NCBI GenBank assembly: GCA_021811105.1
Contig: JAJZPM010000001.1
Span: forward strand, 124,001 to 188,000
Source: Nitrospirota bacterium
GTDB lineage: Bacteria; Nitrospirota; Thermodesulfovibrionia; Thermodesulfovibrionales; UBA6898
Length of the DNA stretch: 64,000 bases
Reading direction: 5' to 3'
In this document: positions 20,053 to 30,700 of the stretch, in pieces
How the letters are laid out: every line of letters starts with the position of its first letter
Numbering within the stretch: the first letter of the stretch is position 1
Notes under the pieces: model-generated
Seen by the model: only the letters and a program-made list of their open reading frames with translations
Told to the model about the DNA's origin: nothing
The model's database searches: none
Program-made: the position numbers and the translations under genes

Positions 20053-20266
20053 GGAAAGCCAAATCAGCGTATTTCAGGTCATTCACGGACAAGAAAGAGA
20101 ATTTTCCTATGTGGATATGATCAAAGGCCTCATAAAGTCAAAGCAAATGGAACCGCCTGAGATATCGGCCGGATTTACTGATGCGGAAGTCAAAAGTATC
20201 AATTCAATGGTCGCATTCATCAACAAGGAAATCTCTGCAACAGAATCAGCAGAATCCAAGATGTGA
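20027..20266 (+). CDS. Small hypothetical protein overlapping the PHP-ATPase gene
   Basis: 79-aa ORF with 26-nt overlap; same strand. Confidence 0.55.
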   Translation: MKLIFKKDEESQISVFQVIHGQEREFSYVDMIKGLIKSKQMEPPEISAGFTDAEVKSINSMVAFINKEISATESAESKM

Positions 20267-20350
20267 ACTTGTCAAGACTTGTGAAAACTTATAACCAATC
20301 GTTCCCGGGGAGCCCGCCCGCTGAACTCATTGCTGTTCTCTTAATAAAAG

Positions 20351-21223
20351 ATGAGTTACAGATACTACAGTAAAGAAAAACTGTCCAAGGCCGCTGATGA
20401 TATGCTCTCCTTTGGGATTTGCAATAATCTCTTGGACAGCGCTTTCAATATTTTGCAGCACCCCTTTGAACTACTTAGAAATGAGAGGAAAGGTTATGGA
20501 AGAAGGCAAAACATAGAAGAATTTGAATTGCTCGCCTCTTTCCTAAGCACAGTGACGGCAATTGAATTACTCCTGAAATCGATGATTGCCGTAAAAAGCT
20601 GGAAGCTTATTTTTAGCAATCACAAGAAGGTTTCGCGTGATGCCTTAATCAAGGGTGATTTCAGAAGCATAAATCTAGAGAACTGCATAGATATTATAGA
20701 ATCTCATCACGATGTAAGTATTGATACCCGAATTAAGAATAGAGTAGAAGAAATTAGGGTGCTTAGGAATAAGCTTACCCATTACTACTCAGATTTTACA
20801 GAAGACGAAATACTGAATTACATTGCTTTGGGACTCGACATATTCATAGAGGTCTATAGGTCGTATCTCAAGAAAGAAGTCTATGATGAGAATGATAGGA
20901 CGGAAGGCTTTGAAGAGGATCTTTCTGATATTCATCAGTTTGTATTGGCCCGTCTTGAATCTGCCAAGCGGAGAGAAGGCAATGTTTATCAGCTAGACAA
21001 CGACCTAAACCGTGAATGTCAGAAATGTTGGACAGAAAACGTGGTCTTAACAAAGTCCAATGAAATAAAATGCCTCTATTGCGGCCATGAAATAGACGTA
21101 GAAGAATTTGCAGCATACCACGCCGCCGATAATACAGAAATCAGCACATGCAAGAATTGCCAAAAGAAAACAGTTATTGTTAGAAGGTCTCATAAACCTA
21201 AATGCATTCTTTGTGGGCGGTGA
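20351..21223 (+). CDS. HEPN-motif protein with C-terminal zinc ribbons
   Basis: EIRVLRNKLTHYYSD (Rx4H); CQKCWTENVVLTKSNEIKCLYCGHE and CKNCQKKTVIVRRSHKPKCILCGR zinc ribbons. Confidence 0.65.
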   Translation: MSYRYYSKEKLSKAADDMLSFGICNNLLDSAFNILQHPFELLRNERKGYGRRQNIEEFELLASFLSTVTAIELLLKSMIAVKSWKLIFSNHKKVSRDALIKGDFRSINLENCIDIIESHHDVSIDTRIKNRVEEIRVLRNKLTHYYSDFTEDEILNYIALGLDIFIEVYRSYLKKEVYDENDRTEGFEEDLSDIHQFVLARLESAKRREGNVYQLDNDLNRECQKCWTENVVLTKSNEIKCLYCGHEIDVEEFAAYHAADNTEISTCKNCQKKTVIVRRSHKPKCILCGR

Positions 21224-21468
21224 GTAAATTTGTAATGACGAACGGCAAGGGGCCGTCTTCGCATTGACCAAAAAGGAATGCTGAATAGCAGGTTTTAACT
21301 AACTGCAAATAAAATAAAAAGCAGGTTATGTTACGTATATGTCGGTGAAGTCCGTGAAATTCCGGAGCATCGCGATAGTGTCGAGTATCAGGCGTTCATC
21401 GCAATGGGGAGCACCTCCTACGCCGTCGTGAGCGTGAACATCCTATGGGCACGTGAACAACAATTCGT

Positions 21469-24400
21469 TCACAGATAGTGCAATCTTAGAAGCTCGGACG
21501 GCAGCGCCTTCTCGGCCAGGCCGAGAAGGTGCCGATGGTGAGTGAAGAAGATAATTTGGGTTTTCCTTGAGATCTCGGCCAGAACCTTCAAGGTCGCCTC
21601 AGATCTGTCGTCATCGAAGTTGACGAGGATGTCGTCAATGATGAAGGGCATGGGCTCATTTTGCTCCATATATCTCTCAATGCTTGCGAGTCGGAGGGAG
21701 AGGTACAGCTGGTCGCATGTCCCGTCGCTCATGCCCTCAACCCTGACCTCTGATTCATCCGGCCCCTGACGGACGCCGACAAGGATCGGCGCATCGCTTT
21801 CATCAAACGCCGTCTTAAGCCTTGAGAAAGACCCCATAGTCAGTGAGGAGAGAATCTCGCTCGCCCTCGCAAGGACTGGCCCCTGGTTCCGGGCGCGATA
21901 GCGCTCGATTTCACTGCGGAGAATGGCAGACGCAAGCCGCATTCTGACATATCTTTCGGAGTTATCGATGATCTGAGCGAGTGCAGCCTGCGCTCTTTCA
22001 GCCGCTTCGGCCGCAAGAGAGGTCCCATCCATCTTCCTCAGGTCAGCCTGTTCACTTCCTATCGTCATGTCCAGGACGGAAAGTTCCTCTTCCATACCTC
22101 TTATGTTGTTTTCGGCTGACTTTATTTCAAGCGGAAGGGAATCGGCGTTCAATGCCTCAGCCTCGGCAATAAACTCCTCTATTGTTCCGCCTGCGGCATG
22201 GGCAAGCAGTTGTTTGCCGAATTGCTTTAGATCTGCATCCAAGGTTTGGGCCAGGGCTGAGCGCCTCTCTATCTCATCGATTTCTTCGGGATTTGCACAC
22301 CCCGCCTGCCCGAGAAGTATTTTGAGCCGGTTTTCCATCCTGCTGATAGTATCCGCAGCTTCTTCAAAATCTTTCTGATGGCTTTCGCGCTCCTGTTTCA
22401 GACTGCTGAGGGTCGCGAAGTCCTCGCGGGCCTTCGAGAGGCGGGCATGAAGTTCGGCCGCCGTCTGCTCGGCTGGGAGTCCGGCAAGGTCTTGCGCCAC
22501 CCGCGTCGCCAAATCGCCCACTTCTGAAGCAAATTTTTCTCCTTCCTTTTCGATTCCCAGAATCCGCTTCTCCAGGCTAAGGGACCTGTCCAACTTCTCG
22601 AACAGGTCCTGGCTCCTATTGATGAATTCAACAGCGGCTGAAGGGGCTATGGAAGTCTCGATGCCTGACTCGCCAATCGCGATTTCCCATTCGCTATTCC
22701 AAAGATCGAGGTCTTTTGAGGCATCCTCACCGGCCTTCTTTGCGTCTGCAAGCTGTGTTGAGATCTCCCTTATGGAGTGCTGAAGCACCGCACGTCTCTG
22801 CTTGATATCCTTGTTGATATCGACTATGGAAAGGCTCCTGTCAATGAGGCCGCGAAGAGTCTCTGACCCCGTTGCCTTTTCTGATCCGACCCGGGATAAA
22901 CATTCTGTCAGGGCAAGGCAGTGCCCCGACAATTTCTCCTCGATGCGGCGCGCTTTTTCCTGAAGCGCACGATTCCTTTCGGCAGCTTTCACCAGATTCT
23001 GCTGTTTCTGAATCCAGCCGCGCATCTCTACAGGGGGGAGTGGGGCAACGCCCAGAGGGTTCCAGATCTGATTCCATCCCTCCTGAAGCTTATCTTTACC
23101 GGCGAGGACTGCTTCCTTGTCCGCCTCTAATTGCGCAATATCATTCAAAAGCTGGCTCCTGGAAGCCAGCCACAGGGCTTTTTGTGTAACGCGCTCTGCC
23201 TCCCGGCGCAGACGGTCGGCAATTTCGTCAGCGTCACCGACGCTCTTTTCGTATGCTTGATCGAGCGGCAACTCCGGATGGAAAGCCTTGATCTCAACGT
23301 CATCCGTCTTATGTTCAAGCCACGAAGCTTTCACGAGATGCCAACCGGCATCGCGCCGCTTTCGGGATTCGAGCAGAATTGCCTCTGTTGGAACTGCCCC
23401 CGAGATATCGAGAGACTCAAGACTCCGCTCGATCTCCGAAATATCCCGCCGTTTGTCCTTTATCGGGGATTCGAGATTGATTATCTTCTTCTCCATCTCG
23501 GCGAAATCCCGTTCAAACCTCTCCAGTGTCTCCATCTGAGGGATGGCCAGGGCCTCAAGCTCCTCAAGTGTGCCTTTCCACATCGGAAGCTTCCATAGTT
23601 CTATTTGCGTCAACTCCTCTGCCTGCTTTTGCTCGGTTCGAGCATCGGCTGCCTGGTCCTCGATCTCCCCGTCCTTCTGCACATGCGCGACCACTCTTTG
23701 TAACTCTGCGACATCGACCGGTTCTCCGATATCCCGGAGTTCGTCCTCTGCTGCTAATCTACGCGCATCAAGGGAATGAAGCTGTTCGCCGGCATTGCCA
23801 AGCCTTTCCGTCAGAGCTTGATGCCCGGAAGCCAGCGAGAGAATGCGCTGCCGTTTCGTCACACTCAGGCGGAAGGATTCGGCGGCCCCAAGTGCCGTTC
23901 CAGGCCGGAGATCTTTGAGGATATTTTCTGCTTCTCTGTGCAGAGCGTTCATGTCGCTCCTCAACTGCGGCAGATCGCCCATGGCTTTCAAGTGACTTCC
24001 GAGCTTTTTGTGGATCTCCGTGATGACTGTCTCCTGATTGAGTAACTCTTCAGGCACCTTCAGGGAATTGATCTTCGTTGTCGTCCGATCGAGGTGGTCG
24101 GATGCCTTTTTCTTCTCCTCTTGAGCGAGTAGCAGGGTGTTCATAACCTCAAGGCGTTCTTTGGAAAAAGATTCCGGTAGGATCAGGACCTCTCCGAGTT
24201 TCTCCCTCCGGGCGATTATCTCCTTCCTCTCACCGATCAATGGTAGCGCCCTCTGTATTCGTTCGAGTCGGTTCAATTCCGTCCTGAGATCCCTCAGTCT
24301 TCCCGATACCTCCTCTTTCTTACGAACCGCCGCATTGAGGCGATGCTCATGCTCCTCCCATTCTCTTGGCGGAAGCGAAGCAGACTGGACCTCTTTTTTT

Positions 24401-24975
24401 GACTCCTTGAACTTGCTGATTGCGGCATTGATCGAGGCGGTCTGGCTGCGGGGCCTGAATAATCCGTCCGCTTCCTCTTCAAGGCCCGAAAGTACCTTTT
24501 GGAGGCCGCTTACGCCTGCACCGGCAGCGAAGAGGCTTTGGCCGAGATCTCCCTTGCCGGCGACGATTTCTCTCCCTCCTCGAACAAGGTCTTCGTGGCC
24601 TAAACCGAACATCAGGCTGAAAGCTGCCTCGTCGATGCTGCCGAGGAATTTTGCGAGTTCAGATTCGCTGATCTCGACTTCATCCTCACTGAGGAGCGTC
24701 TTGGATCGCCCTTTGCGCCTTTGGAAGGAAAGGGCCGTGCCGTCAGAGTGACAGATCCGGGCGCCTATACGCAGCTTTCGGCCTTCATGCACGAAGACGT
24801 CTGAAGTCCTCTCGGGAATTCCGAAGAGAAGGGCCTTAAGCGCCCGCAGAGCTGCCGTTTTGCCCACCTCGTTAGCCCCATAAACTATGTGAAAGCCTTC
24901 CTGCCCTCCGGAGAAGTCAAGGCACTTACCCGTGAAAGGGCCGAATGCCTTGATATTCAAAGAGAGTAACTTCAT
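21469..24975 (-). CDS. YhaN-like SMC/SbcC-type ATPase
   Basis: MKLLSLNIKAFGPFTGKCLDFSGGQEGFHIVYGANEVGKTAALRALKALLFG; long coiled coil; PFIIDDILVNFDDDRSEATLKVLAEISRKTQIIFFTHH. Confidence 0.88.
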   Translation of the reverse strand: MKLLSLNIKAFGPFTGKCLDFSGGQEGFHIVYGANEVGKTAALRALKALLFGIPERTSDVFVHEGRKLRIGARICHSDGTALSFQRRKGRSKTLLSEDEVEISESELAKFLGSIDEAAFSLMFGLGHEDLVRGGREIVAGKGDLGQSLFAAGAGVSGLQKVLSGLEEEADGLFRPRSQTASINAAISKFKESKKEVQSASLPPREWEEHEHRLNAAVRKKEEVSGRLRDLRTELNRLERIQRALPLIGERKEIIARREKLGEVLILPESFSKERLEVMNTLLLAQEEKKKASDHLDRTTTKINSLKVPEELLNQETVITEIHKKLGSHLKAMGDLPQLRSDMNALHREAENILKDLRPGTALGAAESFRLSVTKRQRILSLASGHQALTERLGNAGEQLHSLDARRLAAEDELRDIGEPVDVAELQRVVAHVQKDGEIEDQAADARTEQKQAEELTQIELWKLPMWKGTLEELEALAIPQMETLERFERDFAEMEKKIINLESPIKDKRRDISEIERSLESLDISGAVPTEAILLESRKRRDAGWHLVKASWLEHKTDDVEIKAFHPELPLDQAYEKSVGDADEIADRLRREAERVTQKALWLASRSQLLNDIAQLEADKEAVLAGKDKLQEGWNQIWNPLGVAPLPPVEMRGWIQKQQNLVKAAERNRALQEKARRIEEKLSGHCLALTECLSRVGSEKATGSETLRGLIDRSLSIVDINKDIKQRRAVLQHSIREISTQLADAKKAGEDASKDLDLWNSEWEIAIGESGIETSIAPSAAVEFINRSQDLFEKLDRSLSLEKRILGIEKEGEKFASEVGDLATRVAQDLAGLPAEQTAAELHARLSKAREDFATLSSLKQERESHQKDFEEAADTISRMENRLKILLGQAGCANPEEIDEIERRSALAQTLDADLKQFGKQLLAHAAGGTIEEFIAEAEALNADSLPLEIKSAENNIRGMEEELSVLDMTIGSEQADLRKMDGTSLAAEAAERAQAALAQIIDNSERYVRMRLASAILRSEIERYRARNQGPVLARASEILSSLTMGSFSRLKTAFDESDAPILVGVRQGPDESEVRVEGMSDGTCDQLYLSLRLASIERYMEQNEPMPFIIDDILVNFDDDRSEATLKVLAEISRKTQIIFFTHHRHLLGLAEKALPSELLRLHYL

Positions 24976-26240
24976 TTTTCGATCCCCGTGGAAATCAAAC
25001 GCGAGATGAGGACATGCTTAACGTCTTTCAGGATTTCACGGACTCTTTCCGGAGATTCAAGATTGATTCTGTCCTTGCCGCCTTCAGAGGGCAGCTTTGC
25101 CTTGAGGTCTGCAAGGTCGTCAGCGACAAGTCTCGTTAACTCCTGAGTGTCGGCTGATTCAAGGGTCTCGATATAGCGAAGCAGATCGCCGAGAGAGTCA
25201 TTACGCTTGATCATCTGCTCAAGGTCAACCTCGGTGGAGGTGCCTATTTTTATCTTTTCGAGCCAGACCGAGCCTCCGCATGCGTCCGTAACGGCGGATC
25301 GGATTTCATTTATCCACTTTTCAGGGTTCTCAGAAAGGGCGCCATGCGCCTTGCAGGGGCCCGCTATGTGGATCCGGGCGGCAAGGAACCCCCCGCTCTC
25401 CTTGGTGAATTCTTCTTCCACGGTGACACGTACCCTGTCTACTACGTCCTCAGGATGAGTTGATCCTGATACGTCGACTTCGCAGCGGGCCCAGCGAATG
25501 ACGTGGAGGTCGCGGTGTTCCACGGACCTGCAGATACCGTCCTCGACGCTCACTATGGTGCAGCCCTTTGGGCCGGTCTCTCTGACGTAACGGCCCTGGA
25601 TATTGCCGGGGAAAACGACCCACGGATTCTCGTGAAGAACCTCGCGCTTATGCACGTGACCGAGGGCCCAGTAGTCATAGCTCTTTGAAAGGAGGGTCTC
25701 AAGAGAGCAGGGCGCGTAGTTCTCGTGGCCCTCTCGCCCGGTGATGCTCGTATGCAGCAGACCTATGTTGAAGAACCCTTTGGCGGCGTCAGGATAAGTA
25801 GAAGCAAGGTCCTTGGTCACCGCTCCAACCGGGAAGCCCTGGCCATGGACGGCCGCGCCTATGTCTTCAAGTATGACTGTCTCAGGAGTGGTGGTAGAAA
25901 GTATCTTGACATTCTCGGGCATTCTCAAGCTGCGCGAGATCCTGCTTTCCGCATCATGATTTCCTGCCACAATGAAAACCCGAATCCCTGCCGCCCGGAG
26001 CTCTGAAAGCTGCTTTGACAGGAAAAGACCCGTATTGTAGTCTTTCCAGTCCCCGTCATAGAGGTCCCCTGAGATGAGAACGAACGAAACATTCTCATCT
26101 ATGGCAAGACGGACAAGGTTCGTGAAGGCCTCTCGGGTTGCCACGCGGATCTCCGCTGCAGGAGCCCCCTCGTACCGGTCGAGCCCGCAGAGAGGGCTGT
26201 CAAGATGGATGTCTGCGCTATGGATGAATTTGAATGTCAT
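24972..26240 (-). CDS. YhaO/SbcD-like metallophosphoesterase (exonuclease subunit)
   Basis: FIHSADIHLDSPLCGLDRYEG, LISGDLYDGDWKDY, IVAGNHDAES, WALGHVHKREV; 4-nt overlap with YhaN-like gene. Confidence 0.9.
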   Translation of the reverse strand: MTFKFIHSADIHLDSPLCGLDRYEGAPAAEIRVATREAFTNLVRLAIDENVSFVLISGDLYDGDWKDYNTGLFLSKQLSELRAAGIRVFIVAGNHDAESRISRSLRMPENVKILSTTTPETVILEDIGAAVHGQGFPVGAVTKDLASTYPDAAKGFFNIGLLHTSITGREGHENYAPCSLETLLSKSYDYWALGHVHKREVLHENPWVVFPGNIQGRYVRETGPKGCTIVSVEDGICRSVEHRDLHVIRWARCEVDVSGSTHPEDVVDRVRVTVEEEFTKESGGFLAARIHIAGPCKAHGALSENPEKWINEIRSAVTDACGGSVWLEKIKIGTSTEVDLEQMIKRNDSLGDLLRYIETLESADTQELTRLVADDLADLKAKLPSEGGKDRINLESPERVREILKDVKHVLISRLISTGIEK

Positions 26241-26321
26241 TTGTCCCGATAGTCAGCATTATTAAACCATTTTTCGATTATAAAGGAAAAGAAGAGGTCG
26301 CCGCTGGCGATTCGCCCTGCG

Positions 26322-26346
26322 GCCCATACTTACTGCAAGTATGGGC
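26322..26346. repeat. Perfect inverted repeat/hairpin (10-bp stem, 5-nt loop)
   Basis: GCCCATACTT actgc AAGTATGGGC. Confidence 0.7.
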
Positions 26347-26382
26347 TAATGGACGAAGATACGGAATTTAAAAATCGAGTGA

Positions 26383-26411
26383 GCAATAAAACTTTCAGAT
26401 TACTTCTGAAA
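26383..26411 (-). terminator. Candidate intrinsic terminator of the HU gene (minus strand)
   Basis: Minus-strand TTTCAGA agtaa TCTGAAA gt TTTATTG, ~70 nt downstream of the HU stop codon. Confidence 0.55.
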
Positions 26412-26481
26412 ACAAATAACATAATGAGGGTACGATATTCCATATTCCCTCTTGCCACCCACCACTGGAACTGAAACTACT

Positions 26482-26751
26482 CTAAAGTGCGTCTTTAAAT
26501 GCCTTGCCTGCCTTGAATTTGGGAGACTTGGAAGCCTTGATCTTAATGGTTTCACCTGTCTGCGGATTTCTGCCCTTCCTTGCAGCGCGTTTCGACACCG
26601 AGAATGTTCCGAAACCCACTAACGTTACCTTGTTGCCTTTCTTTAGTGCTTTTTTGATTCCATCCATCAATGAGTCCATAGCCTTCTGGGCCGCTGCCTT
26701 TGAGATGTTGGCATCCGAAGCCATTTTGTCGATAAGCTCTACCTTTGTCAT
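26482..26751 (-). CDS. hup: HU-family DNA-binding protein
   Basis: MTKVELIDKMASDANISKAAAQKAMDSLMDGIKKALKKGNKVTLVGFGTFSVSKRAARKGRNPQTGETIKI; start at internal Met rather than 26802. Confidence 0.95.
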   Translation of the reverse strand: MTKVELIDKMASDANISKAAAQKAMDSLMDGIKKALKKGNKVTLVGFGTFSVSKRAARKGRNPQTGETIKIKASKSPKFKAGKAFKDAL

Positions 26752-26824
26752 GTTTCCTCCCGTAAAGATTATTTTGTAACCGAAATTATACACCGGCTGC
26801 ATATATATAAGTCCATCAAGAATC

Positions 26825-26853
26825 GCTTTTGGTATGTCATTGATCGAACCTCT
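26825..26853. repeat. 29-bp direct repeat, left copy (candidate att-like boundary)
   Basis: gcttttggtatgtcattgatcgaacctct, identical to 49298-49326. Confidence 0.85.
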
Positions 26854-26896
26854 CTTTTCTCACGTCACCGCCGTCGACATACCAACTGCAAACAAG

Positions 26897-26925
26897 TTGA
26901 CTATAACTATCACTAACTGTAAATT
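26897..26925 (+). promoter_or_regulatory. Candidate sigma70 promoter of the BREX-like operon
   Basis: TTGACT - 17 nt - TAAATT, 36 nt upstream of the HTH ORF start. Confidence 0.4.
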
Positions 26926-26960
26926 ATAAGGCATCTGTATGGTATTCAAGAATAACAAAT

Positions 26961-27194
26961 ATGCAGTCGATGGGAGATACGAAACTGATGGATGAAAAAT
27001 CGATTGATGTTCTAACCATCGATGAGTTGTCAACCTATCTGAAGATACCAAAATCGACGCTTTACAAGCTTGTTCGGGAGGGGAAAGTCCCTTGTCAGAA
27101 AGTTGGCCGTCACTGGCGCTTCCGGAAAACAGCTATCGACAGGTGGCTGGAGGAAGTGAAACCAGAGGGGACTCTATTGGGAGAGGATCGGTAA
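26961..27194 (+). CDS. Excisionase-type helix-turn-helix DNA-binding protein (operon regulator)
   Basis: IDELSTYLKIPKSTLYKLVREGKVPCQKVGRHWRFRKTAIDRWLEE; true start may be ATG 26988. Confidence 0.85.
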   Translation: MQSMGDTKLMDEKSIDVLTIDELSTYLKIPKSTLYKLVREGKVPCQKVGRHWRFRKTAIDRWLEEVKPEGTLLGEDR

Positions 27195-27670
27195 TGGCAG
27201 AACCACTTGCTGATAGAGTTATAGAAGGCATTGACCAGGCTGCTGAGCTTTACCACCGCCTCGTCGTGCTGGTGGCCCCTGCCGGTACGGGCAAGACCGC
27301 TACACTACAGGATGTTCACGAGCGCACATCAGCTCCGCTGGTCAATGTCAACCTCGAACTGTCACGGCGAATGCTCGACCTGACCGAGCGTCAGCGGGCA
27401 TTGCAGTTGCCCCGCCTTCTCTCGGAGATCGTGGGCGGATTCTCAGTAGATGTGGTTTTGCTGGACAACGTCGAGGTCCTCTTTGACGTCTCGCTCAAAC
27501 AAGACCCGCTGCGGCTTCTGCAGGGACTCTCGCGGAACAAGACAGTAGTCGCAGCGTGGAGCGGCTTCGTCGACGGCGAGAACATGGTCTACGCAGCACC
27601 GGATCATCCCGAATACAGACGATATCCTGTACGAGATTTCTTGGTAGTGCACTCGGAGGCCATTGCATGA
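27194..27670 (+). CDS. brxF: BREX-3 system P-loop protein BrxF
   Basis: [41 protein letters not shown]...[11 protein letters not shown]; first gene of BREX-3-like order. Confidence 0.85.
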   Translation: MAEPLADRVIEGIDQAAELYHRLVVLVAPAGTGKTATLQDVHERTSAPLVNVNLELSRRMLDLTERQRALQLPRLLSEIVGGFSVDVVLLDNVEVLFDVSLKQDPLRLLQGLSRNKTVVAAWSGFVDGENMVYAAPDHPEYRRYPVRDFLVVHSEAIA

Positions 27671-27704
27671 AAAAAAGGACCGAAAGCGTAAGGGGGCAGA
27701 CGTA

Positions 27705-30700
27705 ATGAAATACGGAGATCTGATCCAATTTGAACCTATTGAATCCGTGGTCCAGTTGCGGGCCGCCGACGAGGCTGCTGCCGCCCGCCAACTTGTCCAG
27801 ACCTATGTCATCTCCGCAGAGATGGCCGAGAAGCTCGTCAGCTTGGTTGTTCCTCAGCTTCAGTTCGACCAGCCCATGGATAACAAGGGGCTACTGGTCG
27901 TTGGCAATTACGGCACCGGTAAGTCTCACCTCATGTCCGTAATCTCCGCTTTGGCCGAGAACGGCGATCTGGCCGCCAGCCTAAACGACAAGAATGTGGC
28001 GAAAGCGGCGGACAAGATCAGTGGGCGCTTCAAGGTGGTTCGGACTGAGATCGGCGCGACGACCATGTCTCTGCGCGACATCCTCGTTGCCGAGCTGGAG
28101 GAGCATCTGGCCGCGATTGGCGTGTCCTATTCCTTCCCGCCGTCGGACAAGGTCCCCAATAACAAGCGCGCCTTCGAAGAAATGATGACCGCTTTTCACC
28201 AGGAGTACCCCGATCATGGGCTGCTCCTCGTGGTGGACGAGCTGCTCGACTATCTGCGCACCCGCAAGGACCAGGAGCTGATCCTCGACCTCAATTTCCT
28301 GCGTGAGATCGGCGAGGTCTGCAAGGACCTGCGGTTCCGCTTTATAGCTGGTGTCCAGGAAGCCATCTTCGACAGTCCGCGCTTTTCATTCGTGGCCGAC
28401 AGCATCCGCCGGGTGAAGGACCGCTTTGAGCAAATCCTCATCGCCCGCAAGGACGTCAAGTTCGTTGTGGCCGAGCGTCTGCTCAAGAAAACCGCCGACC
28501 AGCAGGTAAAAATCCGGGAGTATCTGACTCCCTTTGCCAAGTTCTACGGCCGCATGAACGAGCGCATGGACGAGTTCGTGCGCCTATTCCCCGTACATCC
28601 GGACTATATCGATACCTTCGAGCGGGTCACCGCAGTGGAAAAACGCGAGGTGCTCAAGACTCTGTCGCTGGCCATGAAAAAGCTGATGGGCCAGGATGTG
28701 CCCGCCGACCGGCCGGGTGTCATCGCTTATGACGGCTACTGGACGACCCTGCGAGAGAACCCGTCTTTCCGCGCCGTCCCGGATATCAAGGCGGTCATCG
28801 ACTGTAGCCAGGTGCTCGAATCCAGAATCCAGCAGGCTTTCACCCGCCCGGCATACAAACCTATGGCCCTGCAACTCATCCATGCATTGTCGGTCCATCG
28901 CCTCACGACCGGCGACATTTACGCCACCCTGGGTGCGACAGCAGAGGAATTGCGTGACGGCCTGTGTCTCTTCCAGCCGGGCATCGAAGAACTGGGCGGC
29001 GATCCGGCCGACGACCTGCTCTCCCAGGTGGAAACCGTCTTGCGGGAAATCCACAAGACGGTAAGCGGTCAGTTCATCTCCTCCAATCCGGACAACCGTC
29101 AGTTTTACCTGGATCTCAAGAAGACCGACGACTTCGACGCCCTGATTGAGAAACGAGCTGAGAGCCTCGATTCCACGCAACTCGACCGCTACTACTACGA
29201 AGCGCTCCGTCGGGTCATGGAGTGTACCGACCAGACCTACGTGACGGGCTACAAGATCTGGCAGCACGAGCTCGAATGGCTGGAGCGCAAGGCCGCGCGC
29301 CAGGGTTACCTCTTCTTCGGTGCGCCCAACGAGCGCTCCACGGCAGTGCCGCCGCGGGACTTCTACATCTACTTCATCCAGCCCTTCGACGTACCGCACT
29401 TTAAGGATGAAAAGAAACCCGACGAGCTGTTTCTGCGCCTGGCAAACACGGACGAAGAATTCCGCACCGCGCTCCGAAATTACGCTGCGGCCCTTGATCT
29501 CGCCTCCACTGCATCGGGCCACGCCAAGGCCACTTACGAATCTAAGGCATCGAACTTTTTGCGCGATCTCGTGCAGTGGCTCCAGAAGAACATGACCACT
29601 GCTTTTGAGGTCACCTACCAGGGGCGTGCCAAGTCTCTCAACGAGTGGGCCAAGGGTAAGTCCATTCGTGAGCTTTCGGGTATCAGCACTCACGAGCGAA
29701 TCAATTTCCGGGACCTGGTTAACACCATCACGGGCATCTGTCTCGGGACGAAATTTCAGGACCAGGCACCCGAATATCCATTTTTTTCGGTACTCATCAC
29801 CGGAGCAAACCGGGCTCAGGCCGCGCAGGACGCCCTTCGCGCTATTGCTGGACAGAACCGCACAAAGCAGGCTGCCGCAGTACTGGACGCTCTGGAGCTG
29901 CTCGATGGTGAGCGGCTCGATCCCTATCGGTCGAAGTATGCCAAGCACGTCCTCGGCATCACCAAGAAAAAGGGCCAAGGTCAGGTCGTCAACCGCTCAG
30001 AGCTGATTCAGGATGTCCTCGGCGTGGAGTACCTCGCGCCGCAGTCGCTCAGGCTTGAACCCGAATGGTCCGTGGTGGTGTTGGCCGGTTTGGTCTATGC
30101 TGGAGAAGTTGTCCTCGCCATCCCGGGCAAGAAATTTGACGCTACCTCTTTGCCGCAACTGGCCGGAACCGGCATCGATGAGTTGATCCAGTTCAAACAT
30201 ATCGAGAGCCCCAAGGATTGGAACCTCCCAGCACTAAAGGCGCTTTTCGAGCTGCTCGGGCTCACACCGGGTTTGGCCCAACTGGTCACGCAAGGCAAGG
30301 ACGAGCCGGTTCAGGAGCTTCAGAAGGCCGTAATAACTGCTGTAGAGCGCTTGGTGCTCATACATCAGAGCCTTCAAACTGGACTGTTTTTTTGGGGTCG
30401 CAGCCTCATGGCTGAGGACGAAGCCCAGAAGCTTCGCGCAAAACTGGATGGGACCAAGGCATTCCTTGAATCCCTGCAAGCGTACTCTACGACTGGAAAG
30501 CTCAAGAATTTCCGCTACGACGCATCGGAAGTGACCTCCCATCGGGAAGGCCTCAGCTCCCTTGCTGTGATCAAATCGCTTGAAGAACTGGTGGTCGACA
30601 TCGGGTCAACGGCATCTTATCTATCCACCGCCGAGGCGATCCTGCCTACCGGACACGAGTGGATCGATAAGATGAAAGCGGCACGGGACGAGGTCTTGGC

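Noticed and set aside
26322-26346. Perfect 10-bp inverted repeat between the YhaO-like and HU genes as a mobile element end
   Set aside because: Single copy seen, no paired terminus; more likely a hairpin or protein-binding site.
28584-29978. 464-aa minus-strand ORF opposite brxC
   Set aside because: Shadow ORF in GC-rich coding DNA; the plus-strand frame has clear P-loop ATPase motifs.
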